Shown: positions 18,748-28,340, counted from the first letter of the stretch. The stretch: DNA of 64,000 bases from Candidatus Manganitrophaceae bacterium (GCA_016200325.1 JACQEZ010000007.1:124001-188000); one strand, 5' to 3'. Program-made: numbers and translations. Notes: generated by a model from the sequence alone, not told the origin.

Positions 18748-21156
18748 ATGAATAAATCGGCCACGCACCTGTCGGATACCGCCCTCGGAGAAACCCCCCT
18801 CTCTAGCGAAGCGCTTGACCGGATCGATGCCTACTGGCGCGCGTGCAACTATCTCTCCCTCGGGATGTTGTATCTCCAAGAAAATCCGCTGCTGCGGGAG
18901 CCGCTCAAGGCCGAGCATATCAAACGCCGCCTGGTCGGCCATTGGGGATCGGACCCCGGTCAGAGCTTTGTCTGGGTTCACCTCAATCGGCTGATCAAGA
19001 AAGACGACCTGAACATGATTTATCTCTCCGGCCCCGGACATGGCGCCCCGGCGGTGCTCGCAAATGCGTATCTCGAGGGGCGGTACTCCGAAGTCTATCC
19101 CGAGAAGAGCGAAGATCTGGAAGGGATGCGGCGGTTCTTCAAGGAATTTTCTTTTCCGGGCGGGGTCGGCAGCCATTGTACCCCCGAGACGCCCGGGTCC
19201 ATCCACGAAGGGGGCGAGCTCGGGTATAGTGTCTCGCACGCGTTCGGCGCCGCCTTCGACAATCCCGACCTGATCGCCGCGGTCGTCATCGGGGATGGTG
19301 AAGCCGAGACCGGGCCGCTGATGGGATCGCTCCACTCCAACAAATTTCTCAATCCGATTCGCGATGGCGCCGTCTTGCCGATCCTTCACTTAAACGGCTA
19401 CAAGATCGCCAACCCGACGGTCCTGGCGCGGATCTCGTCGGAGGAGCTGCATCAACTCTTTTCCGGGCTCGGCTGGAGCCCTTCCATTGTCGCGGGAGAA
19501 GATCCTCTGATCATGCACCAGAAAATGGCGGCGACGCTCGAAGCGTGCATTGGTCAAATTCGCTCTATTCAAGCGGAGGCGCGCCGGAGCGGCACCCCTA
19601 CCCGGCCGCGGTGGCCGATGATCGTCCTCCGGACCCCGAAAGGCTGGACCGCTCCCAAAGAATTAGACGGTCACAAGCTTGAAGGCTCCTGGCGGGCGCA
19701 CCAGATCCCGATCGCCGATGTCGCGACGAATTCGGCCCATCTCAAAATCCTGGAGGATTGGATGCGGAGCTACCGGCCGGAAGCGCTGTTCGATGAGAAG
19801 GGAAGGCTTGTGCCGGAGCTGAAGGCGCTCGCCCCCGCCGGCAATCGGAGAATGAGCGCCAATCCGCATGCGAACGGCGGGCTGCTGCGAAGAGCGCTTC
19901 AGCTTCCCGATTTTCGGAGCTATGCCGTAGCGGTCTCCCGGCCGGGCGCGCTGGAGGCCGCGCCGACCTACCTTCTCGGACAATTTCTGCGCGACGTGAT
20001 GCGCCGGAATACCGATAACTTCCGGCTCTTCGGGCCGGACGAAACGGCCTCCAACCGTCTGGAGGCGGTTTATGAAGCCACCAAGAAAACCTGGCTGGAG
20101 GATTACAGACCGGAGGATGCCGACGGGGGGGAGCTCTCTCCCGACGGCCGCGTGATGGAGATACTGAGCGAGCATACCCTCGAAGGGTGGGCGGAGGGGT
20201 ATGTCTTGACCGGCCGTCACGCCCTCTTTGCCTCTTATGAAGCCTTTCTCCATGTGATCGACTCGATGGTCAATCAGCATGCGAAGTGGCTGGAGAAATG
20301 TAAAACCGAGGTCGCCTGGCGCGCCTCCATCCCTTCGTTGAACTTCTTGGTCACCTCGACCGTCTGGCGGCAGGACCACAACGGCTTTACCCACCAGGAC
20401 CCCGGCTTTATCGATGTCGTCACCAATAAAAGCGCGACGGTCACCCGGATCTATCTCCCGCCCGACGCGAACTGCCTTTTGAGCACGGCCGATCACTGTT
20501 TGAGGAGCGTCGATTATATCAATCTGATCGTGGCCGACAAACAGTCCCATCTGCAATATCTCGACATGGAAGCGGCCGTAAAGCATTGCGAAAAGGGGGT
20601 CGGCGTCTGGTCCTGGGCGAGCAATGATCAGGGGGGCGAGCCGGAGGTCGTCATGGCGAGCGCAGGGGATATCGTCACCGCGGAAGCGCTGGCGGCCACC
20701 GCCCTTCTGCGCGAGAAGTTCCCCGATCTAAAGATCCGCTTCGTGAACGTCGTCGACCTCTTCCGGCTCCAGCCCGACACCGAGCACCCGCATGGGCTAT
20801 CGGACGACGACTTCGATACCCTCTTTACGACCGATCAGCCGGTGATCTTTGCCTTTCACGGCTATCCCGCGCTCATCCACAAGCTCGCCTATCGCCGCGC
20901 CAACCACGACAACATGCATGTGCACGGCTACAAGGAAAAGGGGAGCATCAATACCCCGCTCGGGCTGATGATCCTAAACCAGGTCGACCGATTCAGCCTG
21001 GCGATCGACGCGATTAATCGGGTTCCCCGATTACAGGCCTCCGGCGCTTCCGTAAAAACCTGGCTGGAAGACCAAATTCGTCAGAATCTCGATTACATCA
21101 ACGGATACGGCATCGACCAGGAGGAGATCCGGAAATGGAAGTGGCCCGGTGTGTAG
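18748..21156 (+). CDS. xfp: Phosphoketolase (xylulose-5-P / fructose-6-P)
   Basis: 802 residues, normal for the family. It is thiamine-diphosphate dependent and cleaves xylulose-5-phosphate (and often fructose-6-phosphate) with phosphate to acetyl phosphate. Signatures visible: [26 protein letters not shown], the TPP/Mg site GDGEAETGP, and the C-terminal [20 protein letters not shown] lies upstream of ATG 18748. With acetate kinase two genes upstream it provides one ATP per acetyl phosphate, a shunt seen in several autotrophs and heterofermenters. Direction here (sugar catabolism or glycogen turnover) cannot be decided. Confidence 0.96.
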   Translation: MNKSATHLSDTALGETPLSSEALDRIDAYWRACNYLSLGMLYLQENPLLREPLKAEHIKRRLVGHWGSDPGQSFVWVHLNRLIKKDDLNMIYLSGPGHGAPAVLANAYLEGRYSEVYPEKSEDLEGMRRFFKEFSFPGGVGSHCTPETPGSIHEGGELGYSVSHAFGAAFDNPDLIAAVVIGDGEAETGPLMGSLHSNKFLNPIRDGAVLPILHLNGYKIANPTVLARISSEELHQLFSGLGWSPSIVAGEDPLIMHQKMAATLEACIGQIRSIQAEARRSGTPTRPRWPMIVLRTPKGWTAPKELDGHKLEGSWRAHQIPIADVATNSAHLKILEDWMRSYRPEALFDEKGRLVPELKALAPAGNRRMSANPHANGGLLRRALQLPDFRSYAVAVSRPGALEAAPTYLLGQFLRDVMRRNTDNFRLFGPDETASNRLEAVYEATKKTWLEDYRPEDADGGELSPDGRVMEILSEHTLEGWAEGYVLTGRHALFASYEAFLHVIDSMVNQHAKWLEKCKTEVAWRASIPSLNFLVTSTVWRQDHNGFTHQDPGFIDVVTNKSATVTRIYLPPDANCLLSTADHCLRSVDYINLIVADKQSHLQYLDMEAAVKHCEKGVGVWSWASNDQGGEPEVVMASAGDIVTAEALAATALLREKFPDLKIRFVNVVDLFRLQPDTEHPHGLSDDDFDTLFTTDQPVIFAFHGYPALIHKLAYRRANHDNMHVHGYKEKGSINTPLGLMILNQVDRFSLAIDAINRVPRLQASGASVKTWLEDQIRQNLDYINGYGIDQEEIRKWKWPGV

Positions 21157-21163
21157 CGGACGG

Positions 21164-21847
21164 CTATTGTGAAGCGGGGCGCAATAAGGCGGCGAGGTCG
21201 TAGTCGATCAGGTCGGAAATTTGATCGATCGTAATGTCCGCCGTGGGATAAGCGGCGGTCACTTGCGGGTCGAGCGCGTAATGTCCCTGGCGCGGCCAGA
21301 CGGTCGTCAGTTTTTCCTTCCAGATCTTTTTCATTGCCGTCAAAATCCGTAGCTTATCATCGACCATAATATAATGATGCGCGGGAAAACGGCGCTCAAC
21401 GTCATCCAACATCTCTTCTTTGTGGATGTAGATCAGCACCCGCCCTTCGGTCGCCTCCCAAAGCCCCGCGCGCTGCACTTTCCGCGGCTGGAAGACGACA
21501 TCTCCATCCGACAGGATGACCGTCGGACCCCATACCCGCAGACGCTCCAGGACGTCGAGCGCGCCGGGGTAGAGTCGATTCGCAAAGGGGTAGTCGACCA
21601 GGAACGACGAAACGAGAAGGAGCCGCGGGTCACACTTCGCTTCGAGCCGATAGCGCTGTAAGGCGCCGAGATAATCGGCATAACCGAGCTCGGCGCGCAG
21701 CGCTTCGAAGATCGCACGGTACCGATCCCGGTTCTCCGCCCCGAATGCGCGTTCGAGGTGGTTCAGCAGATCGTCATTGACCCGGTCGTTGTTGAGCAGG
21801 GTGTTGTCGACATCGAAAAGAAAAACCACCTGATTCGGCTGTCTCAT
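21164..21847 (-). CDS. HAD-superfamily hydrolase
   Basis: 227 residues with the HAD motifs: nucleophile FLFDVDNTLL (Asp12, Asp14), motif II ILSDGDVVF, a lysine region near RKVQRAG, and motif IV MVDDKLRI. A helical cap domain lies between motif I and II (about residues 20-100). It is a cytoplasmic phosphatase or phosphotransferase; the substrate is unclear. It is convergent with xfp, the two ends being only 7 bp apart, so it is likely not part of that operon. It is oriented away from mobA across a 190-bp intergenic region. Confidence 0.88.
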   Translation of the reverse strand: MRQPNQVVFLFDVDNTLLNNDRVNDDLLNHLERAFGAENRDRYRAIFEALRAELGYADYLGALQRYRLEAKCDPRLLLVSSFLVDYPFANRLYPGALDVLERLRVWGPTVILSDGDVVFQPRKVQRAGLWEATEGRVLIYIHKEEMLDDVERRFPAHHYIMVDDKLRILTAMKKIWKEKLTTVWPRQGHYALDPQVTAAYPTADITIDQISDLIDYDLAALLRPASQ

Positions 21848-21978
21848 CTCACCTTTCCATCATCTCTTCCGCCATCGTCTTCCGCAGCACCGAGAGAGAT
21901 CTCTTGCGTTAAGCCGAATGTATCAAGAGTGACCCCCCATAAACAACGGAAAAAACGATCGGTTCTTGTTTAGCCGGT

Positions 21979-22008
21979 TTGACTCAGCCAAATTAAATCC
22001 CATAAAAT
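21979..22008 (+). promoter_or_regulatory. Candidate sigma-70 promoter for mobA
   Basis: TTGACT at 21979-21984 and TAAAAT at 22003-22008 are separated by 18 bp. The predicted start lies about 25 bases before the mobA ATG at 22040. It is the best match in the divergent HAD/mobA spacer. Confidence 0.42.
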
Positions 22009-22039
22009 AATTCTAACCAGATTAAGTGAAGGTGGATAC

Positions 22040-22633
22040 ATGAGAAGCGCGCCATCCATAGGGGGAATCTGCCTCGCCGGTGGGCTCGGCCGGCGCATCG
22101 GCGGCCGGTTCAAGGCCTTTCTTCCCCTTCAAGAAGAGAGGATCTTTGATCGGCTCTATCGACTGCTCTCCTCCCTCTTTGACGAGATCGTGGTCGTCAC
22201 CGATCGGTCGGAGGCCTTTGCTCCTTTTGAGGTGAAGGCGGTCTCCGATCGTCTGAGAGGAATCGGACCGCTCGGCGGGATCGATGCCGGATTGAGATCG
22301 CTGAAAAGCGATAAAGGATTCGTTGTCGCATCCGATATGCCGGGGCTCTCCGCCGATGCGATTCGGTGGATGATGGCGCAGAGCGGCCCCGAAGAGGTCT
22401 TGGCGCCGGTATTTCAAGGCCGGCCGCAGCCGCTGCATGCCATTTATGCGGTTGGATGCGCGCCGCAGATCGAGCCGTTTGCTGCCCGGGGTGGAAGGGC
22501 GCTCCACCGTTTTCTCTCTGAGGTTCGGACCACTTATCTCCCCCCAGAGGCCTTTCCCGCTGAAATCGATCTGAGCCGGGCTTTTTTCAACGTCAACACC
22601 CCTGAGGATCTGGAGGGGTGGCAGCGCCGCTGA
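22040..22633 (+). CDS. mobA: Molybdenum cofactor guanylyltransferase
   Basis: 197 residues. MobA attaches GMP to molybdopterin to make the guanine dinucleotide cofactor (MGD). Family marks: the N-terminal nucleotide loop GICLAGGLGRRIGGRFKAFLPL, GPLGGIDAGL, VASDMPGL with the metal-binding Asp, APVFQGRPQPLHAIYA and the C-terminal FFNVNTPEDL. It sits directly upstream (66 bp, same strand) of a molybdopterin oxidoreductase that should need bis-MGD, so the pair is a cofactor-plus-apoenzyme unit. Confidence 0.92.
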   Translation: MRSAPSIGGICLAGGLGRRIGGRFKAFLPLQEERIFDRLYRLLSSLFDEIVVVTDRSEAFAPFEVKAVSDRLRGIGPLGGIDAGLRSLKSDKGFVVASDMPGLSADAIRWMMAQSGPEEVLAPVFQGRPQPLHAIYAVGCAPQIEPFAARGGRALHRFLSEVRTTYLPPEAFPAEIDLSRAFFNVNTPEDLEGWQRR

Positions 22634-22699
22634 TTTTGTTCGGCCTCTCCTCGGGACCGAACGACCGGTTCCGTTTGAAATGGGTGATGAGGGATCAAG

Positions 22700-25567
22700 A
22701 TGAAGCAGACACGGGACAGCATTGCAGATGTTTGGGGTCCTCGGACGCCGTATCGTGGAAGCTGGCCGGTCCGGGTCGATGAGCATCTCGTCGAGGCGCC
22801 GGAGCGCTGGGTGCAGTCGGCTTGTGTCCTCTGCTCCAATGGATGTGCGCTGGACATCGGCGTAAAAGGGGGGAAGATTGTCGGCGTCCGGGGGAGGGGA
22901 GCCGACCGGGTGAACCACGGCCGGCTTGGCCCGAAAGGATTGCATGGCTGGGTGGCGAACAGCAGTGCCGACCGGTTGACCCGGCCGCTGATTCGAAAAG
23001 AGGGCCACCTGCAAGAAGCCTCCTGGGAGGAGGCGATGGCGTTGATCGTCCGGCGCTCGAAAGAGATCCGCGATCAGCATACCAGCGGCGCCATCGGTTT
23101 TTACACGAGCGGACAGCTCTTTTTGGAAGAGTATTATACCCTCGGCGTCATCGGGAAGGCGGGCCTCGGCACACCGCACATGGATGGGAATACCCGGCTC
23201 TGCACGGCGACGGCGGCCGCGGCCCTCAAAGAGAGCTTCGGCTCCGACGGACAGCCCGGCTCTTACACCGACCTCGATACAACCGATGCGATCTTCGATG
23301 TCGGACACAACATGGCGGAGCAGCAGACGGTCCTCTACATGCGGCTTCTCGATCGGCGGCGCGGGCCGAATCCCCCTAAATTCGTCATCATTGATCCTCG
23401 GGCGATTCCCGCCGCCAAAGAGGCCGATGTCCATCTGCAGCTGAAGGTCGGGAGCAATGTGGCGGTGATGAACGGCCTGCTCCATCTGATTATCAAAAAT
23501 AAATGGATCGACTCGGGATACATCGGGGCGCATACGATCGGCTTTGACGACCTCGAGAAGACGGTGCAGGCCTGGACCCCGGCGCGGGTGGAGCAAATTT
23601 CCACCGTGCCGGCCAAGAAACTCCAAGAAGCAGCCGAGATTCTCGGGACGGCGCCGACCCTCGTCTCGGCCGTCCTCCAGGGGTTTTACCAATCGATGCA
23701 GGCGACCGCCGCATCGTGCCAGGTGAACAACCTCCATCTGATCCGAGGATTGATCGGGCGCCCCGGCTGCGGCATCTATCAGATGAACGGCCAGCCGACG
23801 GCGCAGAACACCCGGGAGTGCGGCGCCGACGGCGATCTGCCGGCGTTTCGAAATTGGGACAACCCGAAGCATATCGACGAGCTCGCCCGTCTTTGGAACG
23901 TCGATCGGGGGATCATTCCGCACTGGACCCCGCCGACCCACGCGATGCAGATCTTCCGATACGCCGAGCAGGGATCTATTAAAATGCTCTGGATCAGCGC
24001 CACCAACCCGGCGGTTTCCCTGCCCGACCTGTCTCGCGTCCGGCCTATCTTAAAGAAAGAGGGGCTCTTCGTCGTCGTTCAGGATGCTTTTATGACCGAG
24101 ACCGCCGCGCTGGCCGATGTCGTCCTCCCGGCGGCGATCTGGGGGGAGAAGACCGGCTGCTTTACCAATGTCGATCGGACCGTTCATCTTTCTCAAAGGG
24201 CGATCAAGCCGCCGGGTGAGGCGCGGGCCGACCTCGATATTTTCCTCGATTATGCGCGGCGAATGGATTTTCGCGACAAAGACGGCGCGCCGCTGATTAA
24301 ATGGAAGACACCCGAAGAGGCTTTCAATGCCTGGAGAGAGTGCACGCGGGGCCGCCCCTGCGACTACACCGGAATCAGCTATGCCAAGCTGACCGGCGGG
24401 TCGGGGATTCAGTGGCCCTGCAACGAGGAGCACCCCGACGGCGCCACCCATCTTTACGCCGGAGGAGTATTTGCCACCGATCCGGAGCAATGTGAAACCT
24501 ACGGGCATGACCTGCTGACCGGGGGGGCGGTGACACCGGAGAAGTATCGCGCCAAGGAGCCGAATGGGCGGGCGTTTATCAAACCGGCGGAATATCTTCC
24601 CCCGCACGAAGCGCCCGATGAAGCGTATCCCTTCTGGTTGACGACCGGCCGGATCATCTACCATTTTCACACCCGGACGAAGACCGGCCGCTCCAAGGCG
24701 CTGAACGATGCGGCGCCCGACGGCTTCGTCGAGATCGCGCCGACCGATGCCGAGCGGCTGGGGATTCAAGAGGGAGATTGGCTGGAGGTGACCTCCCGCC
24801 GAGGAAGGGTTCAGGAGCGGGCCCGGATCACCGGCATTCATCCGGGGCACCTCTTTATTCCTTTTCATTATGGATATTGGGACGAGCCGGGCCGACCGCG
24901 CGCCGCCAATGAATTAACCCTTACCGAGTGGGACCCGGTCAGCAAGCAGCCGCAATTCAAGTATGCCGCGGTCCAGATTCGGAAAATCGAACCGCCGGGG
25001 GAAGGAAAGCCAGAGGGCATCATCGGCAAAGCGGCCTCGGCGATCAAAGAATCGGCGAAGGAGATCAAGGAGACCTTGACGCCCGACCTGTCTAAGCGGG
25101 ACGAACAAGGGCTGCATGTCGGCAATTACCTCGGCCTGCTTCATGGCAGCGAAGGGCAGCTCGCGCAGGCATTGTTGACCGTCGCGGAGCACCATCGCGA
25201 CGAGCCCGATGTCCATTCTGAATGCAAGCTGCTCGCCGCTTGGTCTCATCAACACACCGCGGCGCTCCGTCCATTGGTACAGCGGTATGGCGAGGAGAAA
25301 AGCAGCGCGCCGGAGAATCTTCAGAAAGCGCTCTTTCATGGGCCTCGGACCGGCGGGATCGGCCTGCTGCGCGACCTGCATGACCTCTGGCTGCTCGCCA
25401 ATGAGGTCCATCTCTGTTGGACCGTTCTGCTGCAGGCGGCCAGGGCGCTCCATGATGAGGAGTTGAAATCGGTCTGCAAGAAGCTCGACGGCGAGACCGA
25501 GCGGCAGATCGCCTGGCTGCTGACCCGAATCAAGCAGGCCGCCGCCCAAGCGCTCGCGGTGAAATAA
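22700..25567 (+). CDS. Molybdopterin oxidoreductase, nitrate-reductase-like, with C-terminal helical fusion
   Basis: 955 residues; no Tat signal is seen at the N-terminus, so likely cytoplasmic. An iron-sulfur motif Cys42-x2-Cys45-x3-Cys49 is present, but the usual fourth cysteine (GRLCxKG) is Gly77 in GRLGPKG. The likely molybdenum ligand is Cys168 in NTRLCTATAA, as in NapA/NasA and formate dehydrogenases. Further cofactor segments are GRPGCGIYQMNGQPTAQNTREC, SATNPAVSLPD and the C-terminal MGD domain near ANELTLTEWDP. After a charged linker (about 770-800) there is a His/Glu-rich helical bundle to the end. Substrate (nitrate, formate or other) is not decided; mobA precedes it and an HPP-family gene follows. 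Confidence 0.88.
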   Translation: MKQTRDSIADVWGPRTPYRGSWPVRVDEHLVEAPERWVQSACVLCSNGCALDIGVKGGKIVGVRGRGADRVNHGRLGPKGLHGWVANSSADRLTRPLIRKEGHLQEASWEEAMALIVRRSKEIRDQHTSGAIGFYTSGQLFLEEYYTLGVIGKAGLGTPHMDGNTRLCTATAAAALKESFGSDGQPGSYTDLDTTDAIFDVGHNMAEQQTVLYMRLLDRRRGPNPPKFVIIDPRAIPAAKEADVHLQLKVGSNVAVMNGLLHLIIKNKWIDSGYIGAHTIGFDDLEKTVQAWTPARVEQISTVPAKKLQEAAEILGTAPTLVSAVLQGFYQSMQATAASCQVNNLHLIRGLIGRPGCGIYQMNGQPTAQNTRECGADGDLPAFRNWDNPKHIDELARLWNVDRGIIPHWTPPTHAMQIFRYAEQGSIKMLWISATNPAVSLPDLSRVRPILKKEGLFVVVQDAFMTETAALADVVLPAAIWGEKTGCFTNVDRTVHLSQRAIKPPGEARADLDIFLDYARRMDFRDKDGAPLIKWKTPEEAFNAWRECTRGRPCDYTGISYAKLTGGSGIQWPCNEEHPDGATHLYAGGVFATDPEQCETYGHDLLTGGAVTPEKYRAKEPNGRAFIKPAEYLPPHEAPDEAYPFWLTTGRIIYHFHTRTKTGRSKALNDAAPDGFVEIAPTDAERLGIQEGDWLEVTSRRGRVQERARITGIHPGHLFIPFHYGYWDEPGRPRAANELTLTEWDPVSKQPQFKYAAVQIRKIEPPGEGKPEGIIGKAASAIKESAKEIKETLTPDLSKRDEQGLHVGNYLGLLHGSEGQLAQALLTVAEHHRDEPDVHSECKLLAAWSHQHTAALRPLVQRYGEEKSSAPENLQKALFHGPRTGGIGLLRDLHDLWLLANEVHLCWTVLLQAARALHDEELKSVCKKLDGETERQIAWLLTRIKQAAAQALAVK

Positions 25568-25642
25568 AAAGATCAAAAGAGAGGGTGATTAGAAAATGAA
25601 AACCGAGAGGTTATCAGAGAACAGCGGCGGCAGGGGGCGCCG

Positions 25643-26165
25643 GTGAAAAAGGGGGTTGCCGCCCTTCCCGATCTGGTCTGGGCCCCGGTCGGCGCGGCCG
25701 TTCTGACCCTGATCGTCGGCCTTGCAGGGTTGGCGGTGGGTCAGCCGTGGCTCTTTCCGAGCCTGGGGCCGACCGCTTTTTTGCAGGTGGAATATCCGGA
25801 GCTTCCCTCTTCCCGCTTTTACAACACGGTGGTCGGCCACCTGGTCGGATTGGCGGCCGGCGTGGTGGCGGTGGTTCTGCTCCATGCCGGCGCGGCCCCG
25901 CCGGTCCTCTCGACAGGAGCGCTTACGCCGGTTCGCGTACGGCGCGGCCGTACTCGCCACCGGACTGATGTTGCTCGGCGTCCTCTTGCTGCGGGCCTCT
26001 CATCCCCCCGCCGCAGCAACGACCCTGCTGGTGGCCCTCGGCGGATTCAAGGTCTCCCTGCATACACTCACCGTGGTTGTCTCCGGCGTTTTAATCGTCG
26101 CGCTGGTGGGGGAGGGGCTCCGGCGCCTCCGTCTCGGAAGCCATTTATTTAGAGGAAAGGGCTGA
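25643..26165 (+). pseudogene. HPP-family membrane protein, frameshifted
   Basis: Two frames together encode one HPP-domain protein of about 170 residues with four hydrophobic helices. The first (from GTG 25643) gives LVWAPVGAAVLTLIVGLAGL to VLSTGALTP. The second continues with FAYGAAVLATGLMLLGVLLL and the family signature SHPPAAATTLLVALGG, to the stop at 26163-26165. The switch lies in about 25920-25945 and needs +1 (or -2). An ATG at 25596 with a good ribosome site is in the second frame but stops at 25644-25646, so a second, compensating shift near the G-run is possible. Some HPP proteins have been linked to nitrite transport, which would suit the neighbouring reductase. Sequencing error is an alternative. 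Confidence 0.72.
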
Positions 26166-26410
26166 TTCAGGCCGTTTGCTCTTCCGGACGCCGGCGACGC
26201 GGCACGGACCTTCCTGTCCCTCGGTCTCCTCCCTTTGATGTCCGTCCGCTTCAATTCACTCTCCGAACGCCTTATCCCTTCGTATGATTTTGTTGCCCGA
26301 TCCCGTTTCTCTACAATGGAAGAGGCGTCTCCAATAGGTGCGTCCTCTCAGAACGGTCGATCCCGTTGCGAAGAGGACGAAAAATAGGGATCTCATGAAG
26401 AGGGCGATTG

Positions 26411-26674
26411 ATGTACAAACCGGATGAGGACAAAACGGATAGAAGAACGATTCATCGACCTCTCCCTCGGACGGCGCGCAAGCCGCTGGGGTTAGGTGTG
26501 ATTACGGGGGCGGCGGCCGATGATCCGGCCGCCATCGGCGTCTTTGCCAGTGCAGGCGCGAAGATCGGCCAGAGACAAATAATAATGCAAATATCCTTCC
26601 ATAATGAGCTCCGGCAAAATCGAGGTGAAGCGGGGGCTTGTAAACCCCGGTCCGATTATCTATCATTAGGATAA
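26411..26674 (+). pseudogene. Nramp-type metal transporter N-terminal remnant
   Basis: The ORF contains LGVITGAAADDPAAIGVFAS followed by AGAKIG, matching the first helix of Nramp/MntH Mn2+/Fe2+ transporters (typically GxxTGAADDDPSGIxTYSQAGAxFG). After AGAKIG the similarity ends and the next 34 residues are unlike any Nramp helix; the other ten or so transmembrane segments are absent. I read it as a truncated, probably non-functional 5' fragment. It lies between the broken HPP gene and a response regulator, in a stretch that seems to be decaying. Confidence 0.55.
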
Positions 26675-27534
26675 TGAATGATGATCCTAAAATAAATATT
26701 TTAATCGTCGACGATCATCCTGAGAATTTGCTCGCTCTGGAAGCCACCTTGGAATCCCCCTCGTATCATTTAATCAGGGCGAGTTCCGGACAGGAAGCGT
26801 TAAGGCAGGCGAGAAGTTACAACTTCGCCGTCATCCTGATGGATGTGCAGATGCCGGGCCTCGACGGATTTGCCACCGCAAGACTGATCAGAGAGTTAAA
26901 AAACGCCGAGCACACCCCCGTTATTTTTATGAGCGCCATTCATAAGGCCCACCAGCATATCTACAAGGGGTACTCGGCCGGCGCGGTCGACTATCTCTTC
27001 ACCCCTTTTGATCCAGATATCGTCCGATCAAAAGTGGCCGTCTTCGTCGATCTGTTTAAAAAAAGCGAGCAGATCGCACAGCAAGCGCATCTCTTGCAGC
27101 AGCGGGAGCAGAGTAACTTACTAGAGTTGGATCTGGCGATCGAGCGGCGCCGGAACTTGGCCGAGGCGATGCCGCTGATCGTCTTTACCGCCCGGCCGGA
27201 TGGGACGATTGATTACATCAATCAAAAGTGGTTTACCTATACGGGGCTCACCTTTAAAGAGAGTGTGGGGTGGGAGTGGACGAAGGCGATCCACCCGGAC
27301 GATCTTCAAAAATGTCTGGATCGATTGACGGAGAGCATCCGGATCGGAGGGGGGGCCGACATGCGATGTCGGCTGAGAAACAAAGAAGCGGTCTACCGCT
27401 GGCACCTCATTCAAACGACCCCCGAGCGGGACCCCTCAGGGGAGATCATCGCCTGGCTCGGCTCCGCGCTCGACATCCATGATCAGAACCAGGAAGGGGA
27501 GAGGCCTGTAGAAAAGAGTGAAGCGTCTCCATGA
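26674..27534 (+). CDS. Response regulator with PAS domain
   Basis: 286 residues. A receiver domain fills residues 6-125 (ILIVDDHPENLL; phospho-acceptor Asp57 in ILMDVQMPGLDG; conserved Ser/Thr at FMSA; Lys replaced by Thr in LFTPFDP, where Lys is normally found). A coiled coil (about 128-165) leads to a PAS domain (about 165-270, LIVFTARPDGTIDYINQKW) ending with a PAC-like segment (ERDPSGEIIAWLGSALDIHD). There is no output domain, so it may act by protein contact or as a truncated kinase sensor. The receiver Lys-to-Thr change is unusual and could alter phosphorylation dynamics. Confidence 0.85.
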   Translation: MNDDPKINILIVDDHPENLLALEATLESPSYHLIRASSGQEALRQARSYNFAVILMDVQMPGLDGFATARLIRELKNAEHTPVIFMSAIHKAHQHIYKGYSAGAVDYLFTPFDPDIVRSKVAVFVDLFKKSEQIAQQAHLLQQREQSNLLELDLAIERRRNLAEAMPLIVFTARPDGTIDYINQKWFTYTGLTFKESVGWEWTKAIHPDDLQKCLDRLTESIRIGGGADMRCRLRNKEAVYRWHLIQTTPERDPSGEIIAWLGSALDIHDQNQEGERPVEKSEASP

Positions 27535-27554
27535 AATTGGACTTTCCCAAAGGA

Positions 27555-27938
27555 CTAGATCGTTCTTTCGAATAATCTCCCGAGAAGAAACGAAAGCTCC
27601 CAGTCGTCAAACGGCTTTTTCAAATAATCCGATGCCCCCATCTTAACCGCTTGCACAATCGTGCCGGTCTGCCCAATGGCAGAGAGAACGATAATCGGCA
27701 CCGTCTTATCGATCTCCCTTATTTTTCGAAGCGTCTCGAAGCCATCCACCCTCGGCATCATAATATCCAAAATAACGGCATCCGGGGAGACCTTCTGCTT
27801 GATCTGGGCGAGCGCCTCCTCTCCGCCGGAAGCCAAGCAGACGGCGTATCCCTCCGAAGAGAGCAGGTCGGCCAAGTAGTGCCGAATGGACGGATCATCA
27901 TCGACGACCAAGATCATTTTTTTCTGCTCGGATTCCAT
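27555..27938 (-). CDS. Single-domain response regulator
   Basis: 127 residues consisting of one receiver domain: acidic pair in LVVDDDPSIRH, phospho-acceptor Asp58 (VILDIMMPRVDG), conserved Ser (VLSAIG) and Lys (YLKKPFDDWEL). There is no output domain, as in CheY-like or relay proteins. It is convergent with the REC-PAS gene (20 bp apart), and no kinase is adjacent, so its partner is orphan. Confidence 0.88.
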   Translation of the reverse strand: MESEQKKMILVVDDDPSIRHYLADLLSSEGYAVCLASGGEEALAQIKQKVSPDAVILDIMMPRVDGFETLRKIREIDKTVPIIVLSAIGQTGTIVQAVKMGASDYLKKPFDDWELSFLLGRLFERTI

Positions 27939-28340
27939 ATGAATGGCTGCTCCCGGTTGGATAAAGATCGTTTATCGTTTCTTCTCTTGGCGTTCCGCCG
28001 CCTGAATGAATCGGCAACGTTCGATCGGTGAATTCATTTGTCCTAGAATCTACCCAGCTAAAATAGCGTATCATATCTCGACGCCTCGACGGAAACAAGA
28101 AAATATCGATTCAAGAGGGCCGGAATATTTGTTAACGGGGCTGGAGCCCGAGGAGCCAACCCGTTTATTATGACCCGCCCGATTCCGCGTTCAAGCGCGT
28201 GAACGGATCACTTGGTTTGAAAGGTTGATTTGGGTATGCGTTTGATCGAGGAAAGGGGACCCTGCCAGAGGTGCTGGAGATCAATACAAATGAAAAGAAG
28301 GAATCAGGGAGGAACCTCTGAGACTGTATCGTTGACCGGG
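27939..28340. other. 402-bp gene-free region with inverted repeat
   Basis: No coding frame is convincing. It holds a GC-rich hairpin (listed separately at 28134-28165) and a run of mixed sequence. The region is upstream of the minus-strand response regulator (start 27938) and downstream of the gene at 28341-28676, so the promoter for the regulator should lie near its left edge. Confidence 0.3.
28134..28165. repeat. Inverted repeat / hairpin
   Basis: AACGGGGCT at 28134-28142 pairs with AGCC-A-ACCCGTT at 28154-28165 around an 11-base loop, with one bulge. It is followed on the plus strand by TTATTATG rather than a strong T-run. It could be a weak terminator or a structured leader. Confidence 0.35.

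Noticed and set aside
17860-19389. 509-codon minus-strand frame across zwf and xfp
   Set aside because: Shadow of two well-conserved enzymes; no domain and biased composition.
22022-23941. 639-codon minus-strand frame opposite mobA and the oxidoreductase
   Set aside because: Both plus-strand genes have full family motifs; the antisense translation has none.
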